Positions 19,108 through 27,928 of a stretch of 64,000 nucleotides of DNA are shown here, one piece after another. Every line of letters starts with the position of its first letter. Positions within the stretch are counted from its first letter, which is position 1. This DNA comes from JBHJHP01 sp042219825. Lineage in GTDB: Bacteria; Bacteroidota; Bacteroidia; Bacteroidales; UBA5342. The translations under genes were made by a program, and so were the position numbers. The stretch is taken from assembly GCF_042219825.1 (NCBI RefSeq), contig NZ_JBHJHQ010000002.1, forward strand, positions 372,001 through 436,000. The letters are read 5' to 3'. Below the pieces are notes generated by a model. It worked only from the letters and a program-made list of their open reading frames with translations, searched no databases and had not been told where the DNA came from.

Positions 19108-20514
19108 TTAATCGTGTGCAAACGGAAAGTATTCCTTTGCATTGTTGTAACAAATATCCTGTACAATGCTACCAACCAGATCAAAATCTGCAGGAATCTC
19201 ACCTTTTTCCATATCGGTTCCCAACAGATCACAAAGCAACCTGCGGAAATATTCATGGCGTGGGTAGGATAGGAAACTCCTTGAGTCGGTCAACATACCT
19301 ACAAATTTGCTCAACAGTCCAAGGGTCGACAATGCATTCATCTGCTTGCTCATACCGTCTTTCTGATCCAGGAACCACCATCCGGAGCCAAACTGCATTT
19401 TACCGGCAACGGAACCATCGTTAAAATTACCTATCATGGTTCCGATAACTTCGTTATCAGATGGATTGATGTTGTACAGAATGGTCTTAGTCAGTTTGTC
19501 TTCCTGATCCAGTTTATCGAAGAACAATTGCATGTTCTTAGCCACGTTGAACTGACCGATGGAATCCCAACCGGTATCAGGTCCCATTTGCGCAAACATC
19601 CGGCTGTTGTTATTTCGGATCACACCATAATGGAACTGTTGAACCCAGCCTTTCTTGTGATCCATTTTTGCGAATTCAAACAGCATGGCCGTTTTGAACT
19701 TCCGCACTTCCGGATCACTGATTTCTCCACCTTTTCTTGCTTTCTTGAAGATATCCTTGATCTCATCTTTGGTGTACGCTTCAGCATAAAATTCTTCGAT
19801 CCCATGATCCGATAAACGGCAACCGTTATCATGGAAAAACTGGTGACGTACCTCTATGGCTTCAATCAGATGTTTAAACGCTGAGATCTTAACGCCGGAA
19901 ACTTTTTCCAGTTTATCCAGGTATTCGTTAAACTGCTCTGTTTCTATAGCCATTGCCTTATCGGGTCTCCAGGCAGGGATCATCTTCAGTTCGGCCCCTG
20001 AATTCTTATGCTGCGTATGGAATTTCAGATCGTCTATTGGATCATCAGTGGTACATACAATCTCCACTTTCATTTTCTTCAGCAGACCCTGAACCCTGTA
20101 TTCATCGCTGTTCAGCAATTCGTTACAGCGGTCGTATATGGATCTGGCAGTTGCCGGTGAAAGCAGTTCCTCAATACCGAAGTATCTTCTTAATTCCAGG
20201 TGAGTCCAGTGATATAGCGGGTTACGTAGTGTGAATGGCACAACTTCCGCCCATTTTTCAAACTTCTCCCAATCGCTGGCATCGCCTGTAATATAGTGTT
20301 CATCCACACCAAACGTACGCATGGCACGCCACTTATAGTGATCACCGTACAACCACGCCTCGGTAATGGTTTTGAATTTCTTATTCTCTGCAATTTGCTG
20401 CGGAATAAGATGGCAATGGTAGTCGATGATTGGCATCTGAACAGCATAGTCGTGATACAGTTTTTTTGCTGCATCACTGTTTAAAACAAAATCGTTGTCT
20501 AAAAATGGTTTCAT
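19108..20514 (-). CDS. uxaC: Glucuronate/galacturonate isomerase UxaC
   Basis: 468 residues, the normal UxaC length. It isomerises D-glucuronate to D-fructuronate and D-galacturonate to D-tagaturonate in the cytoplasm. An amidohydrolase-type barrel starts with the metal His pair in IIDYHCHL and continues with CTTDDPIDDL and HYGVIRNNN. The start MKPFLDNDFVLNSDAAKKLY is the family's usual one. It is the last gene of a three-gene minus-strand unit (lacI, uxaE, uxaC) with gaps of 24 and 20 bases. It feeds both uronates into the tagaturonate/fructuronate node. Confidence 0.95.
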   Translation of the reverse strand: MKPFLDNDFVLNSDAAKKLYHDYAVQMPIIDYHCHLIPQQIAENKKFKTITEAWLYGDHYKWRAMRTFGVDEHYITGDASDWEKFEKWAEVVPFTLRNPLYHWTHLELRRYFGIEELLSPATARSIYDRCNELLNSDEYRVQGLLKKMKVEIVCTTDDPIDDLKFHTQHKNSGAELKMIPAWRPDKAMAIETEQFNEYLDKLEKVSGVKISAFKHLIEAIEVRHQFFHDNGCRLSDHGIEEFYAEAYTKDEIKDIFKKARKGGEISDPEVRKFKTAMLFEFAKMDHKKGWVQQFHYGVIRNNNSRMFAQMGPDTGWDSIGQFNVAKNMQLFFDKLDQEDKLTKTILYNINPSDNEVIGTMIGNFNDGSVAGKMQFGSGWWFLDQKDGMSKQMNALSTLGLLSKFVGMLTDSRSFLSYPRHEYFRRLLCDLLGTDMEKGEIPADFDLVGSIVQDICYNNAKEYFPFAHD

Positions 20515-20534
20515 TATTAATTTATTTTCCGGTT

Positions 20535-21785
20535 TTATACCACGTAGTTAAAAACACGCATAATGTGTCTGTCAAAAATATTAGTGGTCACTTCGTTACC
20601 CACAATATCTTCATATTTCTGAACCATGTTCAGGTATTTATCACCCATTTTTGCTGCGATCTTATATGAGATATGGATCAACTGCCTGAAATCCAGGTTG
20701 AAATCAGGATTTTCCTGATCGTGACGCAAGGTATTGGCATATTTTTCAGACGACCACAAATCCACCTCATCCGGTGAAGGAAGATTGTCCTCATTAATGT
20801 CGATAACTGTACGGTAAGGCGCCATAAAATCTTCACGTTTTTCATAGCCCTGACGATAAATTTCCTTGGCAACTGCAAGTCCGTCTTCTCCGGCTATGGC
20901 AAGACCAATAACTTCTTCCAGCCAGGTTGTACCGGCAGTTTTTATATGAATACCGGTGCCCTGTTTTTTGATGATTTTACCCATGATCGGATAAATACTG
21001 AATTTATCACTACCAGAGTGAACACTCAGTTTAATGTTTTCTGGTAATCCAAATTCCTTAACGGCATATTTGAGTACCAGGATATCTTCTTCGAATTCCT
21101 GGGTGAATTTGTCAATATCACCAACATAGTCGATGCCTTTAAAGAAATCGCCGGTAAACTTCGGTGCGATAGTCTGAATAGGAATTTCCTGAGCAGCAAC
21201 GGCACTGAGGATGAAAAACATTTCCAGAGGAGTTTGTGGTACATCCACTTCGTCCATAGAAAGCTCGGCGATAAAGTCACCCTTGTTATCTTTTATTATG
21301 GTATACACTTCTTTGGCCTGTTTTACTGCAAAAAGGAATTTGCTGCCAATCTCAACCAAAAGGTCTTCTGTTACATTAAATGTGTGATCAATACCCGGAA
21401 TTTTGAAATCACCAACATATTTTTTGTTGGCTTCTACAAATGCTTTCAGTTCTGATTCTTCCGGTTTTTCACCGATAAAATCAGCCACATCCAGAGTGAA
21501 AAAATCAGAAGACGCAATAAAACCATGAACAGTTTTTGCGTTAATATGATCGGCATCTACATAATAAGGACCGTCATACCCAAGCGCTTTAACGGCATTA
21601 TCGGCTTCAGTACGAACAGAATCCGGCTGTGTGCCAATAATCTGATGTTCACGGTTCGACTTGTTCCATACCGGAGCAACTTCAAGACCAAGCTCCTTGT
21701 GGGCTTTCATCAGGGCTTTTAACTGTGCTTTACCTTGTTGGCCAAAACGGTCGCCAACTCCCATAGAATATTTTACTAATTTCAT
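20535..21785 (-). CDS. uxaE: Tagaturonate epimerase UxaE
   Basis: 416 residues. UxaE epimerises D-tagaturonate to D-fructuronate, replacing the UxaB/UxaA branch of enteric bacteria. The N-terminus MKLVKYSMGVGDRFGQQGKAQ is characteristic of the family, with later motifs YYVDADHINAKTV, LSVHSGSDKFSIYPIMG and HIKTAGTTW that probably bind metal and substrate. Next to uxaC, it lets galacturonate and glucuronate converge on fructuronate, which the SDR gene on the other strand should reduce. Confidence 0.85.
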   Translation of the reverse strand: MKLVKYSMGVGDRFGQQGKAQLKALMKAHKELGLEVAPVWNKSNREHQIIGTQPDSVRTEADNAVKALGYDGPYYVDADHINAKTVHGFIASSDFFTLDVADFIGEKPEESELKAFVEANKKYVGDFKIPGIDHTFNVTEDLLVEIGSKFLFAVKQAKEVYTIIKDNKGDFIAELSMDEVDVPQTPLEMFFILSAVAAQEIPIQTIAPKFTGDFFKGIDYVGDIDKFTQEFEEDILVLKYAVKEFGLPENIKLSVHSGSDKFSIYPIMGKIIKKQGTGIHIKTAGTTWLEEVIGLAIAGEDGLAVAKEIYRQGYEKREDFMAPYRTVIDINEDNLPSPDEVDLWSSEKYANTLRHDQENPDFNLDFRQLIHISYKIAAKMGDKYLNMVQKYEDIVGNEVTTNIFDRHIMRVFNYVV

Positions 21786-21809
21786 TGTAATGGTATTTAA
21801 TTTAACTTT

Positions 21810-22838
21810 TTAAATATTTCTGTTAGATGATTCTCTGATTAATAATTCCGGTTTGATATAAATTGTTTGCGGGTTTAAGCTATCTTCACTTTTCGCCTCA
21901 ATTTCGTTTAATAAAACATTGGCAGCTTTCTTTCCCATTTCATTTCCAAACTGATGTATGGATGACAGTGAAGGCTGCACATATTGCGTAAATGGTTCAT
22001 TGGCAAATCCGGTGATGCCTGCATCCCGGGGAACCATAATTCCATGTTGGATCAGATATAATAATACACCATGTGCAGCGTAATCACTGGCGCATACAAA
22101 TGCTTCCGGCAATTGTTTCAAGTTATGCAAATTTGCTGTAAAATCAAAGGCATCTTCACGCGAAACCATATGTTCTGCAATCCATTCTTCTTTAATGGGC
22201 AGATGATGGTCATGCATCGCTTTTTTATAACCTTCCAGTCGCCTTTCATAAATATACAAACTGAAATCACCACCGTAATGCGCAATGTTTTTGTAACCCT
22301 GCTTAATCAGGTGAGTTGTGGCTTCATAGGTTCCTGAAAAATTGTCATTTGTAACACGGCTCACATCAATACCCTCAATAATACGGTCAATTAAAACCAG
22401 AGGAATGTTATTATCCGTTAAAAGTTCCAGGTGTTTAGTCGATATCGTTTCTTTTGAAACTGATAACAGTAAGCCATCCACACGATTAGCGAATAAGGTA
22501 TTGATATTTTCAACTTCCTTTTTATAGCTTTCGTCCGACTGACATATAATAAGATTATAGCCTGCAGGATTGGTGATGCTTTCTATTCCTGCAATAATAT
22601 CCGCAAAAAAGAACCGGTTGATTCTTGGAACGATCAGCCCGATGGTGTTGCTTTTGCCCTTGCGCAGATAGGAGGCCAGACTGTTGGCACTGTAATGCAT
22701 CTCCCTAGCCTTGGCTGTCACTGTTTTCTTGGTTTCCTTACTTATAGAAGGATGATTATTCAGTGCCCTGGATACAGTGCTTGCCGTTATTCCAAGTTCA
22801 CGGGCAATGTCATGTATGGTGGTTTTTTTTGCAGACAT
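21810..22838 (-). CDS. LacI-family regulator of hexuronate genes
   Basis: 342 residues: N-terminal LacI helix-turn-helix (TIHDIARELGITASTVSRAL), then the hinge helix with NSLASYLRKGKSNTIG, and a periplasmic-binding-like ligand domain (about 60-335). It heads the minus-strand uxaE-uxaC unit and is divergent from the SDR operon. A perfect palindrome at 22877-22900 between them is its likely operator, so it probably controls both units in response to a sugar acid. The ligand is not known. Confidence 0.9.
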   Translation of the reverse strand: MSAKKTTIHDIARELGITASTVSRALNNHPSISKETKKTVTAKAREMHYSANSLASYLRKGKSNTIGLIVPRINRFFFADIIAGIESITNPAGYNLIICQSDESYKKEVENINTLFANRVDGLLLSVSKETISTKHLELLTDNNIPLVLIDRIIEGIDVSRVTNDNFSGTYEATTHLIKQGYKNIAHYGGDFSLYIYERRLEGYKKAMHDHHLPIKEEWIAEHMVSREDAFDFTANLHNLKQLPEAFVCASDYAAHGVLLYLIQHGIMVPRDAGITGFANEPFTQYVQPSLSSIHQFGNEMGKKAANVLLNEIEAKSEDSLNPQTIYIKPELLIRESSNRNI

Positions 22839-22876
22839 AATATAATTTAATCAAACAAATATAAGAAAAGAAAAAT

Positions 22877-22900
22877 AAAAATGCAATCGATTGCATTTTT
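22877..22900. promoter_or_regulatory. LacI-type operator
   Basis: AAAA-ATGCAATC-GATTGCAT-TTTT is a perfect 24-bp palindrome with the central CG typical of LacI-family operators. It lies 39 bases before the lacI start codon and about 140 before the SDR gene, in the divergent intergenic region. Confidence 0.75.
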
Positions 22901-23040
22901 CAAAAAAAAATTGTTTATTTGTTATGGTGACCTCATTGATTTCTGATGTATAAAACTTACTTGTACCACATCTGTTTTTAAAGAGGGAGGTTTAAATTAC
23001 GGATCATTAATTAACGAATTAAATACAAATTACTTTTATT

Positions 23041-23886
23041 ATGAAGTATAGTTTTGAACACTTAAAAAACAAAGTAGCTGTGCTTACCGGCGGCGCCGGA
23101 GTAATTGGAACAGCTATTGCCACAGGGTTGGCAGAATCGGGCATTAAAATGGCTATTCTTGACATTAATGAAGAAGCAGCCGTTAAAGTAGCAGAAGACA
23201 TTAAAGCAAAAACAGGAACAGATTGTGTTGGTCTGGCCTGCAATGTGCTTGATAAGGATTCTCTCATTCAGGCGAAAGAAAAAGTACACGCAACATTAGG
23301 ACCTGTAGATATCCTGATCAACGGTGCAGGTGGAAACTCTCCAAAGGCGACTACTAAAGTGGAAACCATAGAGAACGTGGAAAAAGATTTTCAGGATTCG
23401 TTTTTCGGACTGGATTCATCAGGTTTTGACTGGGTTTTCGATTTGAACTTTAAAGGAACCTTATTACCGACCATGGTATTTGGTGAAGAACTGGTTCGCA
23501 GCGGAAAAGGATCAATTCTTAATGTATCATCCATGAACTCTTATCGTCCGTTGACAAAAATTCCGGCATACTCTGCTGCAAAATCTTCCATTAACAATTT
23601 TACGCAATGGCTTTCGGTTCACTTTGCCAAAACAGGTGTACGTGTGAACGCTGTGGCCCCCGGATTTTTCCTGACAAACCAGAACAGGTTCTTACTGACT
23701 GATAAAGAAACCGGCGAGATGACCCCAAGAGGTAAAAAGATCATCGACAATACACCAATGGGACGTTATGGTGAGGTGGACGAATTAATCGGAACCTGCC
23801 TTTATCTTGTTTCAGATTTAGCACAGTTCGTTACAGGAATCGTTATTCCGGTAGATGGCGGTTACAGTGCATTTGGTGGAGTTTAA
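23041..23886 (+). CDS. SDR oxidoreductase, probable fructuronate reductase (D-mannonate oxidoreductase type)
   Basis: 281 residues of the short-chain dehydrogenase family. TGGAGVIG near the N-terminus (16-23) is the nucleotide-binding glycine loop; S163/S164, Y177 and K181 (YSAAK) form the catalytic set; GRYGEVDELIG and PVDGGYSAFGGV end the domain. Homologues of this type in Bacteroidetes uronate clusters reduce D-fructuronate to D-mannonate, which fits the neighbouring uxaC and uxaE. It opens the plus-strand unit, 134 bases ahead of the kinase gene. The family is certain, the substrate inferred from context. Confidence 0.85.
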   Translation: MKYSFEHLKNKVAVLTGGAGVIGTAIATGLAESGIKMAILDINEEAAVKVAEDIKAKTGTDCVGLACNVLDKDSLIQAKEKVHATLGPVDILINGAGGNSPKATTKVETIENVEKDFQDSFFGLDSSGFDWVFDLNFKGTLLPTMVFGEELVRSGKGSILNVSSMNSYRPLTKIPAYSAAKSSINNFTQWLSVHFAKTGVRVNAVAPGFFLTNQNRFLLTDKETGEMTPRGKKIIDNTPMGRYGEVDELIGTCLYLVSDLAQFVTGIVIPVDGGYSAFGGV

Positions 23887-24020
23887 CAGTTAGTTTTAGG
23901 AATACGATCATATCATAAATAATTGTAAAACACATAAAATTATTATGTGCTTTTGCCGGAATCTCTTTACCTTGAAATGATCCAAATAAATTGATAAAGA
24001 AAACCAGTAAAATTTATAAA

Positions 24021-25100
24021 ATGAGCCTGACATTAAAAGATAATTGTAAGTATTCTCTTATTGTTCCAACAAGTATGGGAGTAAGAATAACTCCCGAAAA
24101 TGGTCAACCTGTGCATAGCAGCGATACATTTAAGCTGCAGGCAACAAGTGCAGAAACCAATGTGGCCAGCATTCCTTCTTTTCTGGGTCTGCCGGTAAAG
24201 GTGCTGACAACATTTGTGAAAGGGAGTCCGATTGCACAATTTATTAAGGGTAACCTTAGAAACCGTCACATGGATTATGAAGGTCCTGAGGTTGAACAGG
24301 GTGATCCCTGGGGATATCGTCACCAGTTTAATATTGCCGACAGTGGTTATGGATCACGGGGACCAAGGGTGCATAATGACCGTGCAGGTGAAGTGGGCCG
24401 GACCCTCAATGTGAAAGATTTTGATCTGGAACGAATTTTTGGTGAAGAAGGTGTACAAATTATACACCTGTCTGGTTTGATTGCAGCATTATCTCCTGAT
24501 ACCAGCGAGTTCTGTCTGCAACTGGCAAGAGCGGCTAAAAAACATGGTACGCGCATTTCGTTCGACCTGAATTACAGGGCATCTTTCTGGAAAGGTCGTG
24601 AAAAGGAATTGAGCGAAGCCTTTATGGAGATAGCTTCTGTTTCTGATATTCTGATTGGAAACGAGGAAGACTTCCAGCTGTGTCTTGGTATTAAAGGTCC
24701 TGATGCAGGTGGAAAAGGTATCGAAGAAAAAATTGACGGATTCAAGGAAATGATTGGCCGTGTTAAGCAGGCATTTCCGAATGCATCTGTATTCGCCACT
24801 ACCTTGCGTGAGGTTGTCAATGCGAATCATCACATGTGGGGAGGCATCATGCTGGAAGGAACAAACTGGCATGTGGTGAACCTGCGTGATATTCATGTGC
24901 TGGACCGTATTGGTGGAGGCGATGGTTTCGTAGGTGGTTTGTTATATGGTATTTTAAAGCAATGGGATCCGGAAAAATGGATTCAGTTCGGATGGGCAAC
25001 GGGTGCCATGGCAACCACATTCCTTACTGACTATGCGCAACCTGCAGATGAGGAAATGGTCTGGAGTATATGGGAAGGCAATGCCCGCGTAAAACGATAA
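24021..25100 (+). CDS. PfkB-family sugar-acid kinase (annotated KdgK type)
   Basis: 359 residues from ATG 24021; the frame is open upstream to 23991 without a better start. PfkB ribokinase fold: FDLNYRASFW is the sugar-acid-kinase strand, and DRIGGGDGF (295-303) is the anion hole with catalytic D301. This GGGD variant is typical of 2-keto-3-deoxygluconate kinases. It could phosphorylate KDG, but it sits directly between the SDR and the LarA homologue followed by 6-phosphogluconate dehydrogenase, so D-gluconate is an alternative substrate. The LarA-like gene starts 10 bases after the stop. Confidence 0.82.
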   Translation: MSLTLKDNCKYSLIVPTSMGVRITPENGQPVHSSDTFKLQATSAETNVASIPSFLGLPVKVLTTFVKGSPIAQFIKGNLRNRHMDYEGPEVEQGDPWGYRHQFNIADSGYGSRGPRVHNDRAGEVGRTLNVKDFDLERIFGEEGVQIIHLSGLIAALSPDTSEFCLQLARAAKKHGTRISFDLNYRASFWKGREKELSEAFMEIASVSDILIGNEEDFQLCLGIKGPDAGGKGIEEKIDGFKEMIGRVKQAFPNASVFATTLREVVNANHHMWGGIMLEGTNWHVVNLRDIHVLDRIGGGDGFVGGLLYGILKQWDPEKWIQFGWATGAMATTFLTDYAQPADEEMVWSIWEGNARVKR

Positions 25101-25110
25101 AATAAATTAT

Positions 25111-26385
25111 ATGCTTTATTATCAAAGAGGTTCAGAAACAGATGTGCTCACATCAGAAGACCTGAAACAGGGAATTCTGGAGGCATTTGGTAAGATTGGT
25201 GACCGCAAAAAAATTCTGGCTATTCCGCCGGATTTTACACGTTACCATTCCCGTGCCGGTGAAATCACATCTATTATATATAAAGAAGTAGGCGATAAGC
25301 TTGCCGACGTACTACCTGCATTGGGTACACATGCAGGCATGACAGAAGCAGAACTGACGCAGATGTATCCCGGAATTCCACTGGATAAATTCAAAGTACA
25401 CGACTGGCGTAACGATGTGGTTGAAGTTGGTCGCGTTCCGGGGGCAGTTGTAAAAGAATATACAGATGGGATGCTGGATTATGAATGGCCCGCACAGCTT
25501 AATAAGATGATTCTGAATGGTGGCCATGATCTGATCCTGTCCATCGGTCAGGTGGTACCTCACGAGGTAATTGGAATGGCCAATTACAATAAAAATCTTT
25601 TTGTAGGTACGGGTGGTCCTGAAGGCATTAATAAGAGCCATTTTGCCGGAGCAGTTTACGGCATGGAACGTATTATGGGACGCGCCATAAATCCGGTTCG
25701 TAAGCTCCTGAATTATGCTTCGGATCATTTTATAAAGGATTTGCCTGTGGTGTATATTCATACGGTTGTTGGCCGCGATGACAGTGGTAAACTGGTAACG
25801 CGTGGTCTGTATATCGGTGACGATCTGGATGTGTTTACGCAGGCAGCTGACCTGTCGCTGAAAGTGAACTTTACCATGCTGGATAAACCACTGAAAAAAG
25901 TGGTCGTCTATCTTGATCCTACAGAATTTAAAAGTACATGGCTTGGCAACAAAAGTATTTACCGTACCCGCATGGCCATTGCTGATGCAGGTGAGTTGAT
26001 TGTCCTTGCACCGGCACTTAAGGAATTCGGGGAAGACAAGGAAATTGACCGGCTGATTCGGAAATACGGTTACCGTACCACTCCGGAAGTGCTCGACTTT
26101 GTAAAGAACAACGAAGACATTCAGAATAACCTGAGTGCGGCGGCTCACCTGATTCATGGATCAACAGAAAACCGGTTCAGTGTAACGTATTGTCCGGGTC
26201 ACCTTACTGAAGAGGAAATCCGTTCGGTAAATTATAACTACGGGAAGCTTGATGAAGCCATGAAGAAATATGATCCTGAAAAACTGAAAGACGGATTCAA
26301 TGTGGTTGATGGTGAAGAAATATACTACATCTCCAATCCGGCAATCGGTTTATGGGCAGAAAAAAGCAGATTTATTAAACAATAG
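25111..26385 (+). CDS. LarA-like nickel-pincer (NPN) hydroxyacid epimerase/racemase
   Basis: 424 residues, the same length as lactate racemase LarA. Key residues align with LarA by spacing: D41 and R44 (PPDFTR), H74 (LGTH), H151 (VPHEV), K161 (NYNK) and H177 (INKSH). H151, K161 and H177 keep the +10 and +26 spacing of LarA H174, K184 and H200 as I recall them, where the Lys binds the NPN thioamide and the last His binds Ni. The nearby larBCE genes can make the cofactor. The enzyme interconverts C2 epimers of 2-hydroxyacids by hydride transfer. The operon context (hexuronate genes, then gnd) argues for a sugar-acid substrate such as D-mannonate/D-gluconate rather than lactate. Family call is strong, substrate inferred. 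Confidence 0.85.
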   Translation: MLYYQRGSETDVLTSEDLKQGILEAFGKIGDRKKILAIPPDFTRYHSRAGEITSIIYKEVGDKLADVLPALGTHAGMTEAELTQMYPGIPLDKFKVHDWRNDVVEVGRVPGAVVKEYTDGMLDYEWPAQLNKMILNGGHDLILSIGQVVPHEVIGMANYNKNLFVGTGGPEGINKSHFAGAVYGMERIMGRAINPVRKLLNYASDHFIKDLPVVYIHTVVGRDDSGKLVTRGLYIGDDLDVFTQAADLSLKVNFTMLDKPLKKVVVYLDPTEFKSTWLGNKSIYRTRMAIADAGELIVLAPALKEFGEDKEIDRLIRKYGYRTTPEVLDFVKNNEDIQNNLSAAAHLIHGSTENRFSVTYCPGHLTEEEIRSVNYNYGKLDEAMKKYDPEKLKDGFNVVDGEEIYYISNPAIGLWAEKSRFIKQ

Positions 26386-26399
26386 AAATATAAAACACT

Positions 26400-27854
26400 A
26401 TGGAAGCTAAATCAGATATCGGGTTAATTGGCCTGGCTGTAATGGGTGAAAACCTTGTGTTAAACATGGAAAGCCATGGTTATACAGTCAGCGTATTTAA
26501 CCGGACTGTAGAAAAAGTTGACAAATTTATTGAAGGTCGTGGAAAAGGTAAAAAATTCTACGGCGCACACAGTATCGAAGATCTCGTAAAATCCCTTAAA
26601 AGACCACGTAAAGTAATGATGTTGGTTAAAGCGGGTCAGGCGGTGGATGATTTTATTGAAAAAATCATTCCATATCTTGAAGAAGGAGATATCATCATTG
26701 ATGGTGGTAACACACACTTCCCGGATACCATACGCAGAACAAAGTATGTGGAAAGTAAAGGACTGCTTTATATCGGAACCGGTGTTTCAGGTGGTGAAGA
26801 AGGTGCATTGAAAGGTCCTTCAATCATGCCGGGTGGTTCCGTTAAGGCATGGGAACATGTGAAACCAATTTTTCAGTCTATTTCTGCAAAAGTGGAAGAT
26901 GGCACGCCATGTTGTGACTGGGTCGGAGCAAACGGCGCCGGGCACTTTGTAAAGATGGTGCATAATGGTATTGAGTATGGCGATATGCAGTTGATCTGCG
27001 AGGCCTATCAGATAATGAGCGATCTGTTAGGGATGAGTGCTGATGAAATGCATGAAGTATTCAAAGAATGGAATACCGGCGTTTTGGATAGTTATCTCAT
27101 TGAGATTACCCGTGACATTCTGGGATTCAAAGATGAGGATGGTGAACCAATGGTAGAAAAAATACTGGACACTGCAGGACAAAAGGGTACAGGAAAATGG
27201 ACCGGTGTAGCTGCTTTGGATCAGGGTATTCCTTTGACATTGATAGGAGAAGCTGTTTTTGCACGTTGCTTATCAGCTCAGAAAGATGAAAGAGTAAGGG
27301 CATCTAAGATTCTTACAGGTCCTGAAAAATCATTCGATGCAGACAAAAAGGCATTTGTTCAGGATATCATGCAGGCCTTATATGCATCCAAAATAGTGTC
27401 GTATGCGCAGGGTTATGTGCTGTTACAGGATGCAGCCAGAGAATATGGCTGGGATCTTAATTACGGTGGTATTGCGTTGATGTGGCGTGGTGGATGTATC
27501 ATCCGCTCAGCATTTCTGGGACGTATTAAAGAAGCGTTTGATAACGATCCAAAACTTGAAAACCTGTTGCTCGATCCTTATTTTAAAGAAGAAGTTAATA
27601 AGGCGCAGGCCGGATGGCGTAATGTGGTAGCTACCGCAGCCAGCAAGGGAATTCCTGTACCGGCATTTTCTACTGCACTGGCATATTTTGACGGATACCG
27701 TACAGAACGTTTACCGGCAAATCTGCTTCAGGCGCAACGTGACTATTTCGGAGCACATACCTACGAAAGAGTGGATCAGCCCAGAGGTAAGTTTTTTCAT
27801 ACCAACTGGACAGGTAGAGGAGGTGATACTTCTGCATCTACTTACGATGTATAA
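26400..27854 (+). CDS. gnd: 6-Phosphogluconate dehydrogenase (decarboxylating)
   Basis: 484 residues, normal for the long-form Gnd of the oxidative pentose phosphate pathway. It oxidises 6-phosphogluconate to ribulose-5-phosphate and CO2, making NADPH. GLAVMGENLVLN is the dinucleotide-binding motif; GTGVSGGEEGA and GHFVKMVHNGIEYGDMQ form the substrate site, with the catalytic Lys in the latter. It starts 14 bases after the LarA-like gene and ends the operon at a bidirectional terminator. Gnd inside a uronate operon is unusual, and is the main clue for a route through gluconate. Confidence 0.95.
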   Translation: MEAKSDIGLIGLAVMGENLVLNMESHGYTVSVFNRTVEKVDKFIEGRGKGKKFYGAHSIEDLVKSLKRPRKVMMLVKAGQAVDDFIEKIIPYLEEGDIIIDGGNTHFPDTIRRTKYVESKGLLYIGTGVSGGEEGALKGPSIMPGGSVKAWEHVKPIFQSISAKVEDGTPCCDWVGANGAGHFVKMVHNGIEYGDMQLICEAYQIMSDLLGMSADEMHEVFKEWNTGVLDSYLIEITRDILGFKDEDGEPMVEKILDTAGQKGTGKWTGVAALDQGIPLTLIGEAVFARCLSAQKDERVRASKILTGPEKSFDADKKAFVQDIMQALYASKIVSYAQGYVLLQDAAREYGWDLNYGGIALMWRGGCIIRSAFLGRIKEAFDNDPKLENLLLDPYFKEEVNKAQAGWRNVVATAASKGIPVPAFSTALAYFDGYRTERLPANLLQAQRDYFGAHTYERVDQPRGKFFHTNWTGRGGDTSASTYDV

Positions 27855-27884
27855 AAATAAATATACAGATTTAGAAAATGATAA

Positions 27885-27914
27885 AAAAAGAGCGGTTTAT
27901 AACCCGCTCTTTTT
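27885..27914. terminator. Bidirectional terminator between gnd and the TonB receptor gene
   Basis: AAAAAGAGCGG and CCGCTCTTTTT form an 11-bp stem with an 8-base loop. A-run and T-run flank it on both strands, so it can stop both the hexuronate operon and the convergent nickel operon. Confidence 0.85.
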
Positions 27915-27928
27915 GTTGTATAACCTGA

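Noticed and set aside
25111..26385. Simple annotation of the LarA homologue as lactate racemase
   Set aside because: The context is uronate catabolism with gnd, not lactate metabolism, and only the cofactor residues are conserved by eye. Substrate is left open.
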